DNA from: Lithospermum erythrorhizon
Lineage: Eukaryota; Streptophyta; Magnoliopsida; Boraginales; Boraginaceae
Reading direction: 5' to 3'
Assembly: GCA_019722365.1 (NCBI GenBank)
Contig: JADFUC010000685.1
Span: 1 to 64,000 of the forward strand
DNA length: 64,000 nt
The notes below the pieces were generated by a model that was given only the letters and a program-made list of their open reading frames with translations, ran no database searches and was not told where the DNA came from. This document shows positions 12,311-25,360 of the stretch, one piece after another (positions within the stretch are counted from its first letter, which is position 1; each line of letters begins with the position of its first letter). The translations under genes were made by a program, and so were the position numbers.

Positions 12311-12479
12311 CTTGACAACGAAAACATTAAGGGCAGTCTGCGGTGGAATGTAGCCTCACGCATTATTGGAAATTTAGGTAGGCCATGGAGAAATTTAGTA
12401 GAATGGCACTGTTTGACCGAAATTATGAATTTTAGCACTCTTGCAAATTGTTTATCATGTACCTTCAGCGTGAAAAGAC

Positions 12480-12900
12480 AACGATGGCCCCCACTTCGCT
12501 TCGCTGCCGTTCTCGCTTTCTTCGCTGATCGCACCGCTAGTGCCTGCTTTCCATTGCCCGCGCGCCAGCGCGCGCAGCGAACACGCGCGCGCGAAACACT
12601 AAACGCGGCTAACAAATCGTAGCTTGCCGCGCTACACATGATAAACGCCCATTACCCATCGCGCGCGCGCATGCGCGCCATGCGCGCTGAGCACTAAGCA
12701 GCCTTGGCACAAAAAAATCACCAAGCTTACCGCCACCTAAATGGCCCGGCACCACTTCGCCGCGGCCACCCTGCTTTCCATACGAAATAGAGGCCCACAA
12801 AAAAAACCATCGAACACCGCTGACCGCGCTGAAAACCATCGCCGCGCCCACACTTTCGCGCTGAAACCAAACTTTCACCAACCAATGCGGCTAAACATCA
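12480..12900. other. CpG-rich block with GC-alternating runs
   Basis: In an otherwise AT-rich window this stretch is rich in CG. Runs of alternating gcgcgc occur at 12558-12592 and again at 12660-12690. Reading frames cross it in several phases, but none resembles a known protein. It may be repeat-derived. Confidence 0.55.
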
Positions 12901-12908
12901 ATATGTAG

Positions 12909-13137
12909 CAAAATACACCAATATTTGTGTATATTGGGGTATTTTGGTGTATATTGGTGTATTCTATCAAACACCACCACCACCAACCCACAACAAACAC
13001 CACTACCACCCATCCACCACCAAACTCAAACTTTCACCAAAAAATGCCACTAAAAACAAATATACACCAAAATACACCAATATTGGTGCATATTCGGGTA
13101 TTTTGGTATATAGTGGTATATATTGGTGTATTCTACA
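12909..13137. repeat. Two copies of an aatacaccaatat..atattggtgtatt inverted repeat
   Basis: Copy 1 at about 12909-12965 and copy 2 at about 13070-13133. Each starts aatacaccaatat, passes a ggtattttggt centre, and ends atattggtgtattct, so each can fold on itself. The copies are separated by a CA/CCA-rich spacer (caccaccaccaccaac). Confidence 0.8.
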
Positions 13138-13416
13138 GCTCACCCATGAGAACATCACCACCAACCAAAAATTATGCATACGAGAATCTTCACTAGCAAC
13201 CTCCCTCCCCAACATTTTTGTCCTGATAAACACCACGAATAATTGAAACCTGGCTTTGATTAAAAATGAGCCTTACCTCACCGCTGAACAAAAAGAAACC
13301 TATCCCCGACCCCGATTAAAAAGCAAGAGGAGATGATGGGTGTGATTTAGGATTTTGCGGGGGGTCGTGATTTGATAGGGTAGGAGGCGGATCAGGGAAA
13401 ATGCGGGGGCCGAGCT

Positions 13417-15835
13417 AATAACGACCCGCTGAAGTCGGCCGCCACGAGGTTAAGATCATTAACGAGCACAATACCCGAGTACCCAAGCGATGGATACAAC
13501 TTTTAACATAACACAACGACATTATCAAAATAGCTCCTATTTCCGCCATTAGTGTTCAACAATACATCGACAAAATAGACAGCTGAGCACAAATCCAAAA
13601 TACATCATAAAAAGAAGAAGTATGACAACGAGACTTCGTCAATATATCCTGACCACGCGAGTCTCAAATATACAAATTTTCAACAAAAATAAATGGCCAG
13701 TGAGGACTTCCAGTACCGCCCACCGCCTACTTTATGGTGCCATTCAATGAAAACCGCTCCTCGGCCACCTCGGCGATCCTCCTAGAAACCTAGGCATGAA
13801 ACGTCAGCCATAGAGAATAGAGTCGGCTATTAAAATTTGAGTGAATACAAATACCATGAGGCTGATTCCATCATATATATTCATTAACTTATATATATAT
13901 AAATATCATATGCGTACATTAATCAGTACTTAATAAATAACTAATGCATATTCATTTAAGGAAACGATCTCGACACACAAAGTCATCAGAGTGAGGAATC
14001 ACACACTCCACGAGATAATACACATGAAGTCCACCTCCAAATAAATACATATGAGATCCACTCGATTAATACACATGAGAATCCACCTCAGAATAATATA
14101 CACATGAGAATTCACCTCCAAATAATACACACATGAGGAATCGCTCCAAATAATACATATATGAGGAATCCACCTCCCAAATAATCGGATGGGGCCTCAC
14201 CGCACGTCCACTCCCGACCGAGCTACACCTGATATGCATGCTCGCTGAGCCTCCCGAATCACGAGTACCCGCAATGATAGCACTTTGCTTTAAACCTCGG
14301 TGGGGTCGCTCCGCAAATAACACATAAAGCAATCAAGCTTTTTATACGCACGCGACCACATACACTTGCCTGACACCACGACCAAACACTGCGGTAGCGC
14401 GTCCAGCATGGCGGCCTGCTGATCACACACACAATTTCATAAGCATAGATTCTCATCGAGAACTATCATGTGTAACTCAAAATCTGATTATGTCATAACA
14501 TACCTCATAATCATAGTTATCTCATAATATGCATCATAAATCACAATTTTCACATAATATCAATTATAGCACACGTTACATATCGAGACTAGTCTCGAAC
14601 AACGGCAGCAAAATATATAGCAAGAAGATTCCAGCCATTGAGATTTGTACTCACCTCGAGGCAGTAGTAATGATATCTCTGTCTGGAGTCCGCATTAGCA
14701 CAGATCCAGGGCTCGACTCATTAAGAAAAATTATACATTATAACACGTTAAGAATAGCACTTAACATCTATATAAACCGAGTGTTATATCCCGTCTCACG
14801 ATTCAAATTTACAACTCTTACTTGATCATCCTATTTCCAAGATTGGTATGCACTTCTAACCCAAATTCCAAGCGTAACCATATTCCAATCGCCAACTTTC
14901 GAAAATCTCAATATTACGTCACCGCTTATTACCGACAATAACATCTTAAGCGCATTAATCAATCTAGCAATCAATTTAACAACTAATTATGCATTAAATA
15001 AGCCTCCAATTCAAGCACTAATTACCATGCGAACTTTTCCAAACTTCCACCGGCCGATCTCTACATCCATATCCAAACCAACAATTCTATACCCGATTAT
15101 TATATTAAAGTCATACATATACATGTACACCATTTAAAGTCAATTTTGAAAAGTCAATAAAAATTGACATCTGACACCCTTTACGCTTGATAACTACCAG
15201 AAATCACCTACAATTTTCCTTTAGATACTCGAGATAACATTTCTATACCATAATACATTCGAGGATCTAAAAGTCAACAAAATCTAAGAAAAAGTCAACT
15301 CTTTAAAAACTTCGAAATATCCCAAAGATTGATCTTTCTTTTACAAGATGTGATGAGGATGATGAGGAGAAGAGAATCCTGACTTTGTTCTTGCGTTTAG
15401 CGTGTCGATGAGAGAAATGGAAGAAAATTTTGAGGAAAAAATAGAAATTTCGGCCATAAGGAGAGAGAAAGAGGATGAGTTTGTATTATGTTGGATAATG
15501 ATGAAGATGATAAAGTTGTGAAGATTTTTAAAATGACTTAAGGCCAGGTTTGGTTCGGTTTATTTCTCCACTTTTGGGTACTTGAAATTCCAGTAAGAAA
15601 CCGATTCCAAATGTAAAGTTTTTCCATAACATAAACTACTACTCATATAATCACAGTCTCGATACATCGGATTTATTCCGAAATCATTTATACTATCACC
15701 GGGTCCGCCCACAAACCGGGGAAATATACATGATAAAGCCGTTTGTTAAATTCTCGCTACTGACTTAGAAATTTTAAATTTTTTACGAAATATTCAGAAA
15801 CTTATATACTATCAACATAATATTAGTAAGGAGCA
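13417..15835 (-). repeat. 3' LTR of the gypsy element
   Basis: Homologous to 20776-23190 along its length, with many substitutions and small indels. Landmarks shared with the other copy: cgccacgaggttaagatcatt, ggccagtgaggacttc, the tandem block at 14000-14190, a gatgaggatgatgaggagaa motif, and taatattagtaaggagca at the outer end. Confidence 0.85.
14000..14190 (-). repeat. ~33-bp tandem repeats in the left gypsy LTR
   Basis: Six or seven degenerate units of the form aataatacacacatgaggaatccacctcca. The same array sits at the same place in the right LTR (21370-21560), so it existed before the element inserted. Confidence 0.85.
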
Positions 15836-16900
15836 GATTTAAATTCTACTTATAAAATTTAAGTCTCGGGAATTTACTTAACACCAGCAGCCCGTGCCAA
15901 TGCAACTTATTTAACCTGTGGCCAATTCATATACTATCGTATTATAGTACAAAGTTTAAGAACTTAACATACGCTTGAAGAGATGTGGATATTGACTTAC
16001 GGCGTCCTCACCGACTCCCGTATGGCTTCCTCAGCTCGTTGATTTAGCCCGCGAAGCGCTTCCGCCCAAACCCACTGACTTTATTTAGCAACACTTTTTT
16101 CCCTTCTGATCAAGAATTTTCACGAGTTTGCTTTCTTCATATATAAGGTCCGCCCCAAACTCACTTGGTTTGTGACTCTAAGATATAGGATTAAATGGGA
16201 TATATTTCCTCAAACGACACATGGAGAACATTATAGTGTCCGATCTTTGCGGAAACAGCGTAAGCGATAGGCCACGGACCCAACTCATGATCTCATACTG
16301 GGACCAATATACTCGTGGACTCAATTTCCCTCTCTTCCAGGAATCTCCTTTGCTACGAGGGGATATTCTCCAAGAATACTTTATCACGATTTCAAAGTTT
16401 AAATCCACCGGCGACGATCTGCCGTACATGCTTGTCTATCTGGCCACTTTCGGATATTCTTTGTATCAATTTTATTCTCCCACCGACCTTTCCACCAGCA
16501 CCAAGGCCATTTTACCTTTTTCTATCTCTACTTAAATTTCCAACAAAGCTGGAGTCGACATTTTCTGCTTGCGTCTGATACCTGAATGGTGCCATCCAAT
16601 CTTGGCGTGAAAACTATTATTATATACAAACTCCATTTAAGCGATTCATCATCAGTTTCGAGAAAAAATTCAATACAGGCCCATGACATGTCCTCAATGT
16701 TTGGTGTTCTCTCTGACATCCATCGGTAACCAGGATGAAATGATATTACTCAAATTGACCATCCCATTGACTTCTTAAAATCTTTCAAAATCTGGGAGGT
16801 GAATCATCTCGATCGGCCTAATGGATACGGCACTCCATGTAATCGCTGTCAGTCCACATTTAACCTCGCCAAGCGCACTCGGGACCGTGAGTCGATTTAA
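15836..16900 (-). pseudogene. Gypsy integrase C-terminal and catalytic remnants
   Basis: The minus strand of about 16590-16720 preserves a scrambled stretch of the integrase core end. Around WMSERTPNIEDM it resembles the family pattern TDGQSERTIQTLEDMLRA, followed by frame-shifted pieces. Bases 16000-16500 should hold the integrase C-terminal domain, but only short scraps are readable. Non-functional. Confidence 0.6.
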
Positions 16901-17345
16901 TTAGTAGAGAAATAATTTACGGCTTGATCCTCAACTTCTCGCCCCAAATGCACGTCATTAACTTTCTCGGCGTCCTCGGAGGTCCAAAAACAAAGTCCAT
17001 CGTAATATATCTGATCCCCACTACGGAATAGGAAGGGGGTTGTAATAGCCCATTTGGATCTTCGGTGTTCTATTTTCTTTTGTTGTTGACAAATTCGAGA
17101 CATTTTGATACAAATTCGGCCAATTTCCCTGTACGTGTTGGGCCTGCGTCTGACTGCTCTTAAGTCTCTATACATGCTTTGTACCACCCCGGATGCATAC
17201 TAGCATTATGGGCTTCGTCCAAAATCTCACCTTTTTCAACTCCGGAGAATAAGGCACGGGAATAATCTACCATGCATTGTAAAAGAGGCTCCGTCCTCTC
17301 ACCGCCTAAGGTCGTCTGCTTCCCGACACTTACGCTTCTCAATTA
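16901..17345 (-). pseudogene. Gypsy integrase zinc-finger region, decayed
   Basis: On the minus strand ILDEAHNASMHPGWYKACIET at about 17162-17225 matches the start of the HHCC finger seen intact at about 510-560 in the first gypsy remnant. The second half, including WW.GMK and the two cysteines, is scrambled. Confidence 0.75.
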
Positions 17346-17559
17346 TTTTTTGCAATTTCTAAATCTTTTTGTTGTTCCTCAGTATTGATCCAAAAGAACT
17401 TGATTGACTTTCTTATTTGTGCCAACAAGAAGCAGCCCTTGACTTTTAATCGAAATTAACACCGAGGTGCTTAAATTTCATTTAATGGCTCGCTAATGCT
17501 TCCCACTACGACTCGATGCGCCGAAGCCACCACATTCGCGCTTCCCCGGATGATACTCA

Positions 17560-17860
17560 ATGGAAACATCGTAATCGGCCGATAAACTCCCATCCACGCC
17601 GCCTAGGGTTCAAATCTCTGTGTCGGGTGTTCAAACTTTTGTGATCGGTAAGTACTGCAAGTACTTACAAATAATGCCTCGAATCTTAATGCGAACACAA
17701 TAGCGGTGGCTCCAAATCGTGTGTTGGATAGTTTTTCTCATGATTTCTCGGTATCGTGATGCATATGCTACCACCTTACCATATTGCGTTAGCACACATC
17801 CCGACCACGATGTGGCCAGCGCGTCAACATACACGACACATAGCCATCCTGTCCCCGGCG
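17560..17860 (-). pseudogene. Gypsy RNase H remnant
   Basis: Minus strand YVDALATSWSGCVLTQYGKVVAYASR at about 17755-17833 corresponds to the RNase H start (family pattern YTDAS..GLGCVLMQ.GKVIAYASRQL). Further conserved pieces are broken by frameshifts. Confidence 0.8.
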
Positions 17861-18169
17861 GAAGAGTCAGCTCTTGGCGCGGTAGTCAATTTCTCTTTCA
17901 ACTTCATTGAAGCACCGTTCGCGATCCTCGTTTCAAACAAATGGAACTCCTTTTCTAGTCAACTTTGGTCATGGGTGTGGCAATAATGGAGAAGTCTTGT
18001 ATAAATCTCCGATAGTATCCCCAGACCCAGGAAAACTCCCGTATTTCGGTAACCTTGGTAGGTGGTTCCCAATTAAATCCAGAGGCTTCAACCTTTTGAG
18101 GATCAACACTTATACCTACTCACAATCGCCTTTGAGCGCACTTTTCTCAAACCAAAGTCACTACTTGGA

Positions 18170-18660
18170 AAATTTAGCATACAATTCATTTTCCTCAAAG
18201 TCTCGGCCACCATTCTCAAATGTTCTTAAGTACTCTCTATTTGCGAATATATCAAAATGTCGTCAATGAACACCAACTACAAATTTATCAAGTAAGGCGG
18301 AGCACTTCGTTCCATAGGTCCACTATGGCTGCGGGGCATTTGTCGGCCCAAATGGCATTACCAAAAACTTCGTAGTGCCATGCTTGTTTACGAATGCCGA
18401 CTTGATGCATCATCCTCCTTAATCCTCAGGCGATGGGTAGCGACCTCAAGTCAATCTTAGAAAATACCCGGGCATCCTTTAATTGATCAAACGGATCATC
18501 AATTCTGAAACTTAGCAGATAGCGATTCTTAATTGTTACTTTGTTCAAGCTGTCTATAAATGATACACAACCTCAAAGATATGCTTCTTGACAAATAACA
18601 GGAGCACCCCAAGGTGAACGCTGCAGTCGAATGAATCCACTTATCCAACAATTCCTGCCC
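18170..18660 (-). pseudogene. Gypsy reverse transcriptase remnant
   Basis: Minus strand RT motifs in several frames: WGAPVLFVKK near 18600, KHGTTKFLVMPFGPTNAPQ near 18340-18395, and VFIDDILIYS near 18245-18275. The last corresponds to the polymerase F/YxDD box and retains both aspartates. Stops and small deletions separate the motifs. Confidence 0.88.
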
Positions 18661-19079
18661 GATTGCGTTTTCGATTCCTTCAAGCTCCATGAGAACCATT
18701 ACATAAGGTGCCATGGAAATCGGAGTAGTACCGAGGGTAATTCTATGGAAAACTCCACCTCTACATGGCTGGAGGAAGTCCCGGCAACTCCTCGGGGAAA
18801 GCAGCATCAGCATATTCTCTGTGACATGCACCTCCTCGGATCGACGCTACTCGCTAGCATTGGCCAAATGACATGACAGGGAATAAGCAACACATCGACA
18901 CCGATCTTATGGGCAACTAAAGGCGAGAAATGAGACAAGAGGAAAAGAATTTTTTCTATGCCTAGAAAGAGATCTTAGATTTACCGAGGACTAGATATTT
19001 CAATCTTCTTAAGATGACAATGTCGCGTGATGTCTCCCCGACGATCCATTCCCCGAATAAGATCAAAATGCAGCTCATC

Positions 19080-20490
19080 TCGAAAAGGTAATAAATCTAT
19101 CTCCAAACATTGATTTTGATACTTATAGGGCAATTTCTAAGTACTGCATCAATCTTAACAGACTTTCCACCGGAGTTAAAATTAGAAGTGGTCTAGCAGA
19201 TTTCAGTTTAGGAGGCCTGGCCAGGGAAAATTCCGGAGATACGAAGAATGAGTAACTCAGAATCAAGCAGACTTTTTGCTTCCAACCCAGCAAATGTAAA
19301 GTACACATGACCACCACAGAATCCAGGCTTCTTCTTTGAGTAGCGCAAATATCACCCCATTAGTTCGGCCTTGAAATCTGTCGGTCAATGACCTTACTAC
19401 CACGACTACTCCCAACTCCGCCCAGCTTCCTCACCCATTAGATCGACCTCCAGGCTTCGCGGTAGCTCATACGCTTCATTTGCCCTAGAGGAAATGTCTT
19501 TACTTACGCTCCAGCTAACACTACGTCTACGGGGACAATCGGTACACTTGATGTGCCGCTTCCTGGCGACATCGATAACATACCACAACCTGTCTCGGCA
19601 TTCGCGGTACGTGACCGGTTTACCACAAGCGAAAACACCCGTAGTCAGCTCACGCCTCCCACGATAACCTCCCCGAGATCCAGGACCGATGAAAAGACAC
19701 AGGCATAAAGCAGTGAGTCTTGGTCGAGGGAATTAATGCTTGAGAACACTTGAAGGCCGGCTACATGCTTGGCCTTGTGATGGGCGTCCACAAAACCAGA
19801 ACTCGGCCGCCCCATGCTTTAGGGGAAGCATCGTATCTTCCTCTTTTCTCCCCAGTGAGCGCTCAGTAAATCCGTATTCACTGTAAGGCGTCGTTCAACT
19901 AGTTCATGGGAAAGTTGTATAGTTGTGAGTGACAGCACAGTGCGGATCTCCCGGCTCATTCCGTCCTTTGAATCTACTCGATCCTGCTTCCCTGGGTAGG
20001 ATTCACCTCGATGAGCTGACGAGATCACTTAGTCTTTTCTCGTAGTCGACTTTATAGTCACGCCTCTTGCTTGAGGCTGGATGATTCTCTGAAGCGAGAC
20101 ATATGCACCTTAAGACAAAAGCTCCCCGAAATAATTCTGACGATCCCACTTGACACGTTGTCCGCCCAGCCATGATCAAAGATCGGTGTACATTACTCCC
20201 ATGCCGAGCTCAGGTGTGGCTGTGAAACTGCGAATATGGTCTCAGCTCCCCGATTGACTCCATAGGCTCAAATATACTCTCCAGAAAGTCTCGAATGAAC
20301 TCTAATGCGGATAGGAGAATCGGCTCAGCGAACCGGCGGGTCCAGCGAGCGATCAAATAACTGCTGCAGCGACTCCCGAGCCACGTCGGCCCGGCGAGCG
20401 GCTACCGGTCTACCGATAGCCTTTTTGATATTTACCCGGAATCACGGCCCGGCCTTCAGGCTTCATCCCTTTACACCAGCAATCTTTGTC
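19080..20490 (-). pseudogene. Gypsy gag/protease remnant with zinc knuckle
   Basis: On the minus strand near 19530-19590 a CYRCRQE..RHIKCTDCP-like zinc knuckle (CCHC type) is readable after one frame change. The protease should follow (19100-19330). Only a loose match to the family is visible there. The matrix/capsid part upstream (19600-20490) is unreadable. Confidence 0.55.
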
Positions 20491-20749
20491 CAGCATTTCT
20501 GCGACTACGGCTTTCTACCGCCTCGCGCGCTTTACCGCCTCGGCGCCTCACCATGACTCCACCATTGCGCCCGCTTGCTTGCACCTGCGGCGGCCACGCA
20601 CCCGAAACGGACCTACGTGGTGGCATCTCGACCAGTCTATGGAAATAACAAAGAAAGGAAGGATCGGACCCCGCGAAAAATCATGCTCGACAACTCCCCA
20701 ACAGCTTCTCCCGGCTTTAGGCATATACATAGCAGGACACCGCCAAGAC

Positions 20750-20775
20750 CACAGACCTAAGCTCATTACCAAAAT
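20750..20775 (-). other. Primer-binding site of the gypsy element
   Basis: Minus strand ttttggtaatgagcttagg directly inside the 5' LTR end (gtcgttaca). Plant gypsy elements of this kind usually carry ttggtatcagagcttagg there. The difference is a small change within the tRNA-complementary block. Confidence 0.6.
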
Positions 20776-23190
20776 TGTAACGACCCGCCCAAGTGAAGCC
20801 GCCACGAGGTTAAGATCATTAAATTGTATACGAGAGTCTGAAACGATGGATACAATAACAACATAACTGGCGGCATTATCAAAATAAAGCTCCTATTTCC
20901 ATCGTGGTGTTCAATGATACATCGACAAAATAACGGACAACGAGAACGCAAATCCAAAATACATCATAAGGAAAGTATGACAACAGGCTAAATATAATAC
21001 GACCCACCCGGTCTCGGAATACAGAATTTTCAACAAAATAAATGGCCGATGAGGACTTCGATACCACCACGCTGCTTTATGTTCTCATGACTAAACAAAA
21101 CCGCTCCTCTCGATACCTCAGCGATCGCTCCCTAGAAACCTAAGTAAGCAGCCCCATGAGAGAATAGGGAGTCATTTAATGAAATGGTGAATACAAATAC
21201 TCTGGTTGATTCCGTCATATAGCAATAAAATGCTTATATATATATAAATATGTATATGCACGTACATTATCGAGTACTTAATAAATAACTAAATGCATAT
21301 TCATTTTAAAGGAAGCGATCACCGACACAAAGTCATCAAGAGTGAGGAATCACCACGCAGAGATAATAATACACATGCCAGGGGAATCCACCTCCAAATA
21401 AGCAATACATATGAGGAATCCACTCAATTAATACACACGTAGGAATCCACCTCCAAATAATATATGCAGCCCAGAGTCCACCTCCAAATATAATACACAC
21501 ATGAGGAATCCGCCTCCAAATAATACATATATGAGGAGATCCGCCTCCAAACTAATGAGATGGGGCCTCCGCATATCTCCCGACCCGAGCTACACCCTGA
21601 TGTGCATATCATACCCAGAAACCTCCGAATCCACGGGGCTACCACACAATATCCTTTTCGCACGAACCTCCCACGATTGAGTCGCCGCGGCTCGCAAATA
21701 ACTGCGCCACTTAATCAAACTCTGCTGACCGTACATACTTGTGCGGCCAAACACACCGCAATGGCGCATCAGCGCGCGGCTACGATCGCTTTCTGATTTC
21801 ATAACACTTAAGATTATATCGAGTCACTCTGCAATAGCAACTCAAAAGAAATCTCAATTCCTTGTATGCGTACCTCGTAATCATAGTTATCTCATGTGTC
21901 ATCTGTAATCACAATTTTCACATAATATCAATTATAGCCACCTGATACACATATCGGACAGTCTCCAAACAACACTGCTGACAAAGTATATATGAAAGGT
22001 CCCCATCGTGAGATTTGTACTCACCTCGAGCCCCCCAAAATACATCTCATCACAGATCCTTTGCATGCTAGATCAGGAGCTTAGCTCTATTCAAGAAAAA
22101 ATTATACATTATAACACATTACCAGAATAACTTCCTTGCTGTCTATAAACCCATTTATATCAAATCTCACGTTCAGTACAACTCTTAACTTGTCAATCCT
22201 ATTTGAATTGATATACCGGCACCTAACCAGATTTCAAACCATATTCCATTCGCCAACCTCGAAATCTGTGTCGTCACCACCTTGTTACACCCGACAATAA
22301 CATCTTAAGCATTCTAATCAATCTAGCAATCAATTAACAACTAATTGGCAGTAAAAAGTAACCTCCAATTCAAGCACTAATTACCATCAGAACTTTTTTC
22401 CAAGCTTCTCGGCTGATCTACTCACTTATCCATATCAACCAACAATTCATACTTGATTCAACTATATTAAAAATTCTTAATATTATTACGGGTTTAAAGT
22501 CGATTTAAGAAAAGTCAATAAGAAATCGACATCTGACTTACACACGGCTTTCTAGCTTGATAACTACTCAAAATCACCTCCCAATTCCTCGCGATACTCG
22601 AATAACATTTCTATACCATAATACATTGGGGATCTAAAAGTCAAACTAAAATCTAAGAAAAGTCAACTTTCTTTAAAAACTCAAGAAATATCCCAAAGAT
22701 TCAATCTTTTCTTGCTACACAGATGTGATGAGGATGATGAGGAGAAGAGAATCCACAACTTTGTTCTTGAGTTTAATCGACAATCGATGAGAGAAATGGA
22801 AGAAAATTTTGAGGGGGAAAAATAGGGGAATTTAGGCCATAAGGAGAGAAAGAGAATGAGTTTGTGTTTGGATAATGATGAAGATGATAAGGATTGTGAA
22901 TTTTAAAATGACTTAAGGCTTAGTTTGGTTAGGTTTATTTCTCCTTTCGTACTTAAATTTCAATGGCTTGATTCCAAATGTAAAGTTTTCCATAACATAA
23001 CTACTACTTTCATATAATCTGAGTCTCGATACATCGATTTATTCGAAATCATTTATACTGATTCCACAAACGAAATATACACCGCCAATGGTTTTTAATT
23101 AAATTCTCCACTACTCGACTTGAAAATTTTAAATTTTACCTGAAATATTCCACGAAACATATACTATCGGCGTAATATTAGTAAGGAGCA
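20776..23190 (-). repeat. 5' LTR of the gypsy element
   Basis: Partner of 13417-15835. On the plus strand it opens with tgtaacgacccgccc and closes with aaggagca. The ~33-bp tandem array is at about 21370-21560. Promoter elements were not assigned. Confidence 0.85.
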
Positions 23191-24870
23191 GGTTATTTCA
23201 AGTATACTCCGAAATAGGTTATTATTACTAATGAGAAAATTGTAAAAATAGTACCCATTGAACTTAGCTTTTAAAATCACAGCACCCACTTTAAGTATTT
23301 GCCACCGATAGCACCCCCGCAGCCGATTGTTTAAAATAGTCCATTAAAATCACGCCGCCTTGCTTTAATTCATCCCCACGGTCGGCCCCGCCCCGTTCCA
23401 AATCGCGACCCCCCCCTGCTCCCGCTTCCCAAATTGTAAACGCACACGCTTCGTCAGCAGAAACCTAAGTATACGCGCTGTCGTTGAATTTATGGAGGTA
23501 GAGGTTTACATATTGTAGGCTGGGGGGTGTACAATTGGGAGGGAGTGGAGTTGAGAAAGGGGAGTGGTGAGGAAAAGGAAGAGGAAGGTGGGGTAAAATA
23601 GGGGGTAGTGGCGTGGGCGGAAGGGAATTGAAGAAGATGAATGCTAGATTTTAATGAGGGTATTTTAGGCGATTGACAAAAGTGCTACTTAGACGAGATT
23701 TAAAATAAGTTCTATATTTTAAAAAAGGGATGTCATTTTGCCAATTTTTTCTAAAAAGGGATGTCATTTTGCCAATTTTTTTAAGTGGAAGTAGATCTGC
23801 ACAGCCTGACATTATACAAAAATAAAGCATTTTATATTTTTAGAGCTGAAAATGAAAAGTATACACATGACATAACATTCACTGTTATGAGACTCATTAA
23901 CCTATAGCCGTGTTTAAAATCGGTTTAAGTTATGTTAGAGTTGTCACATTTTTGCTTACAACACACCACCTTTACTTTGCAAACTAACATAAGCATTAGA
24001 GGTTGACAGGCCATGATGCCAAACACCTCAACTTGTGGCCTGTGCAATGCAGTCTCCTGATATGTCCTGGAATCATTTTTCTTGACAGCTGATCAAAAGG
24101 ATTCATTTGAGGATTGACAGAGGCTCCTTTCAATTTCACCAAAAGTAGAGTTAAATCAAATGCATACCTCAGTATAAGTGAAATTCATTTCATTCAACGC
24201 ATTCGTAGAGATACGAGAGAAATAGTAAAAGGTTCCCTTTCTCCTGAAAATAGTACACAAATTCCACTGAAAATGAGCAATCATGTCAGCAACTCGTTCA
24301 TGAACTTAACTCATTCTGTAATCCCCATAGCAATTTAGTCATTTGTTTTTTCAGACATGCGGAGTACATGAAAAAAATAAAGACCTTTGCAACGAGGTTT
24401 CTTCTATGTTATTTTCAAGGAAACATTTTTTAAATTTGAAAATAGATATTATCGGCAACCACCAGCAGCACACCCCAATGGCGAATTGAACTTGCATGAC
24501 CTCTGGATAACATTACGGCTTACAACAATTGATGCTCTATTTTCTTCAATTTTATGGTACTATTCATTGCTATGTTGTCTGAGAGCACTTTAGTTATAGT
24601 GTTTCAAGGAGGAGCTTGACATAAAATTGAGAAATCTTGCATTTGCAAAATAAAACATAATTTAACAACTATGCGAAAGTGAAAATATCAAAGAATAAAA
24701 TGCAGAAACTTTTTAATTAGTTCATTAATTACCAATTCTCCTTCATCAATAATTGGGAGCTTGATTTTGTCATATCAATTCATATTTCTTTCATTGCAAA
24801 AACTGCTAGCATCTGGTATATTGAGATGGAGGTAAATTAAATAAAAGAAAACACCAAAATAAATGCGAAT
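23191..24870. other. Non-coding stretch between the gypsy element and the lipase gene
   Basis: Bases 23215-23780 are a repeat-like block with G-rich and C-rich halves. It includes a 30-bp direct duplication containing gggatgtcattttgccaatt (23728 and 23759). No gene is recognised in 23800-24870; the part next to 24871 should include the lipase 3' UTR. Confidence 0.5.
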
Positions 24871-25360
24871 TTATTTAGCGAAAACTAATCCATTGTACCT
24901 CCATGGAAGGTGATCAAGAAACATATATGGTGATACTACAATATCCTTGAAGGCATCTCTTTTGACTAAGTATGCTTTATGACTGGAACCACTATAATGA
25001 GAAGTGTATCTTCTCCAAATAGGTTCCCTGTTTTCCTGTGGTATAATATGTATGATGAGGCCGGGTAAGTACATCTCTGGGAGTTCTGATGATACACATT
25101 CACATGAGTGAATAGCTTCCATAACACGAGGCAATTCGTCATTTTCAAATGTAACTGTTTTGGCAGATGGGCAACCAGAAGTTCGACATTCTGGGCTAGA
25201 ATGGATCTGACCAATATGATGCATAAAGTGGAGAGCCAGTTTTAAAACTGATGTTGAATCAGCTGAACCATCTTCTGATAAAGCCTCAACTGCAGCTGCT
25301 TGAAGTCTCAAGATTGACGAAACTGACAGGCGAGAAGAAAATTCATTGTCGTACACAATG
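24871..25360 (-). CDS. Lipase last exon
   Basis: Begins IVYDNEFSSRLSVSSILRLQ. The Asp of YDNEF is the likely triad Asp. It then has a Ser/Gly/Asp-rich linker, ELPEMYLPGLIIHII, and ends YMFLDHLPWRYNGLVFAK with a TAA stop. The His of FLDHLPW is the likely triad His. The acceptor is catacag. The tail differs slightly from the family ending, but the length is normal. Confidence 0.88.

Larger units (their letters stand above)
13417..23190 (-). mobile_element. Complete but decayed Ty3/gypsy LTR retrotransposon
   Basis: Two related LTRs of about 2.4 kb flank about 4.9 kb of internal sequence. Read on the minus strand, each LTR starts tgctccttac and ends gtcgttaca (right copy) or a mutated form (left copy). 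The primer-binding site lies just inside the right LTR at about 20750-20770 (ttggtaatgagcttagg on the minus strand), so the right LTR is the 5' one. The internal order on the minus strand is gag zinc knuckle, protease area, RT, RNase H, integrase, as in the Ty3 class. Frameshifts and stops are everywhere. No matching 5-bp target duplication was visible (gagct before, ggtta after). Confidence 0.85.

Noticed and set aside
12067..12881. Frames of 190 and 90 codons over the CpG-rich block
   Set aside because: Open because of base composition; no domain, no splice context, and they cross a MITE-like repeat.
20305..20866. Frames of 83-126 codons near the gypsy 5' LTR
   Set aside because: They run against the element's coding direction or overlap the LTR border; no gag similarity was readable.
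13417..23190. Target-site duplication for the full gypsy element
   Set aside because: The five bases before (gagct) and after (ggtta) do not match; the borders may have decayed.
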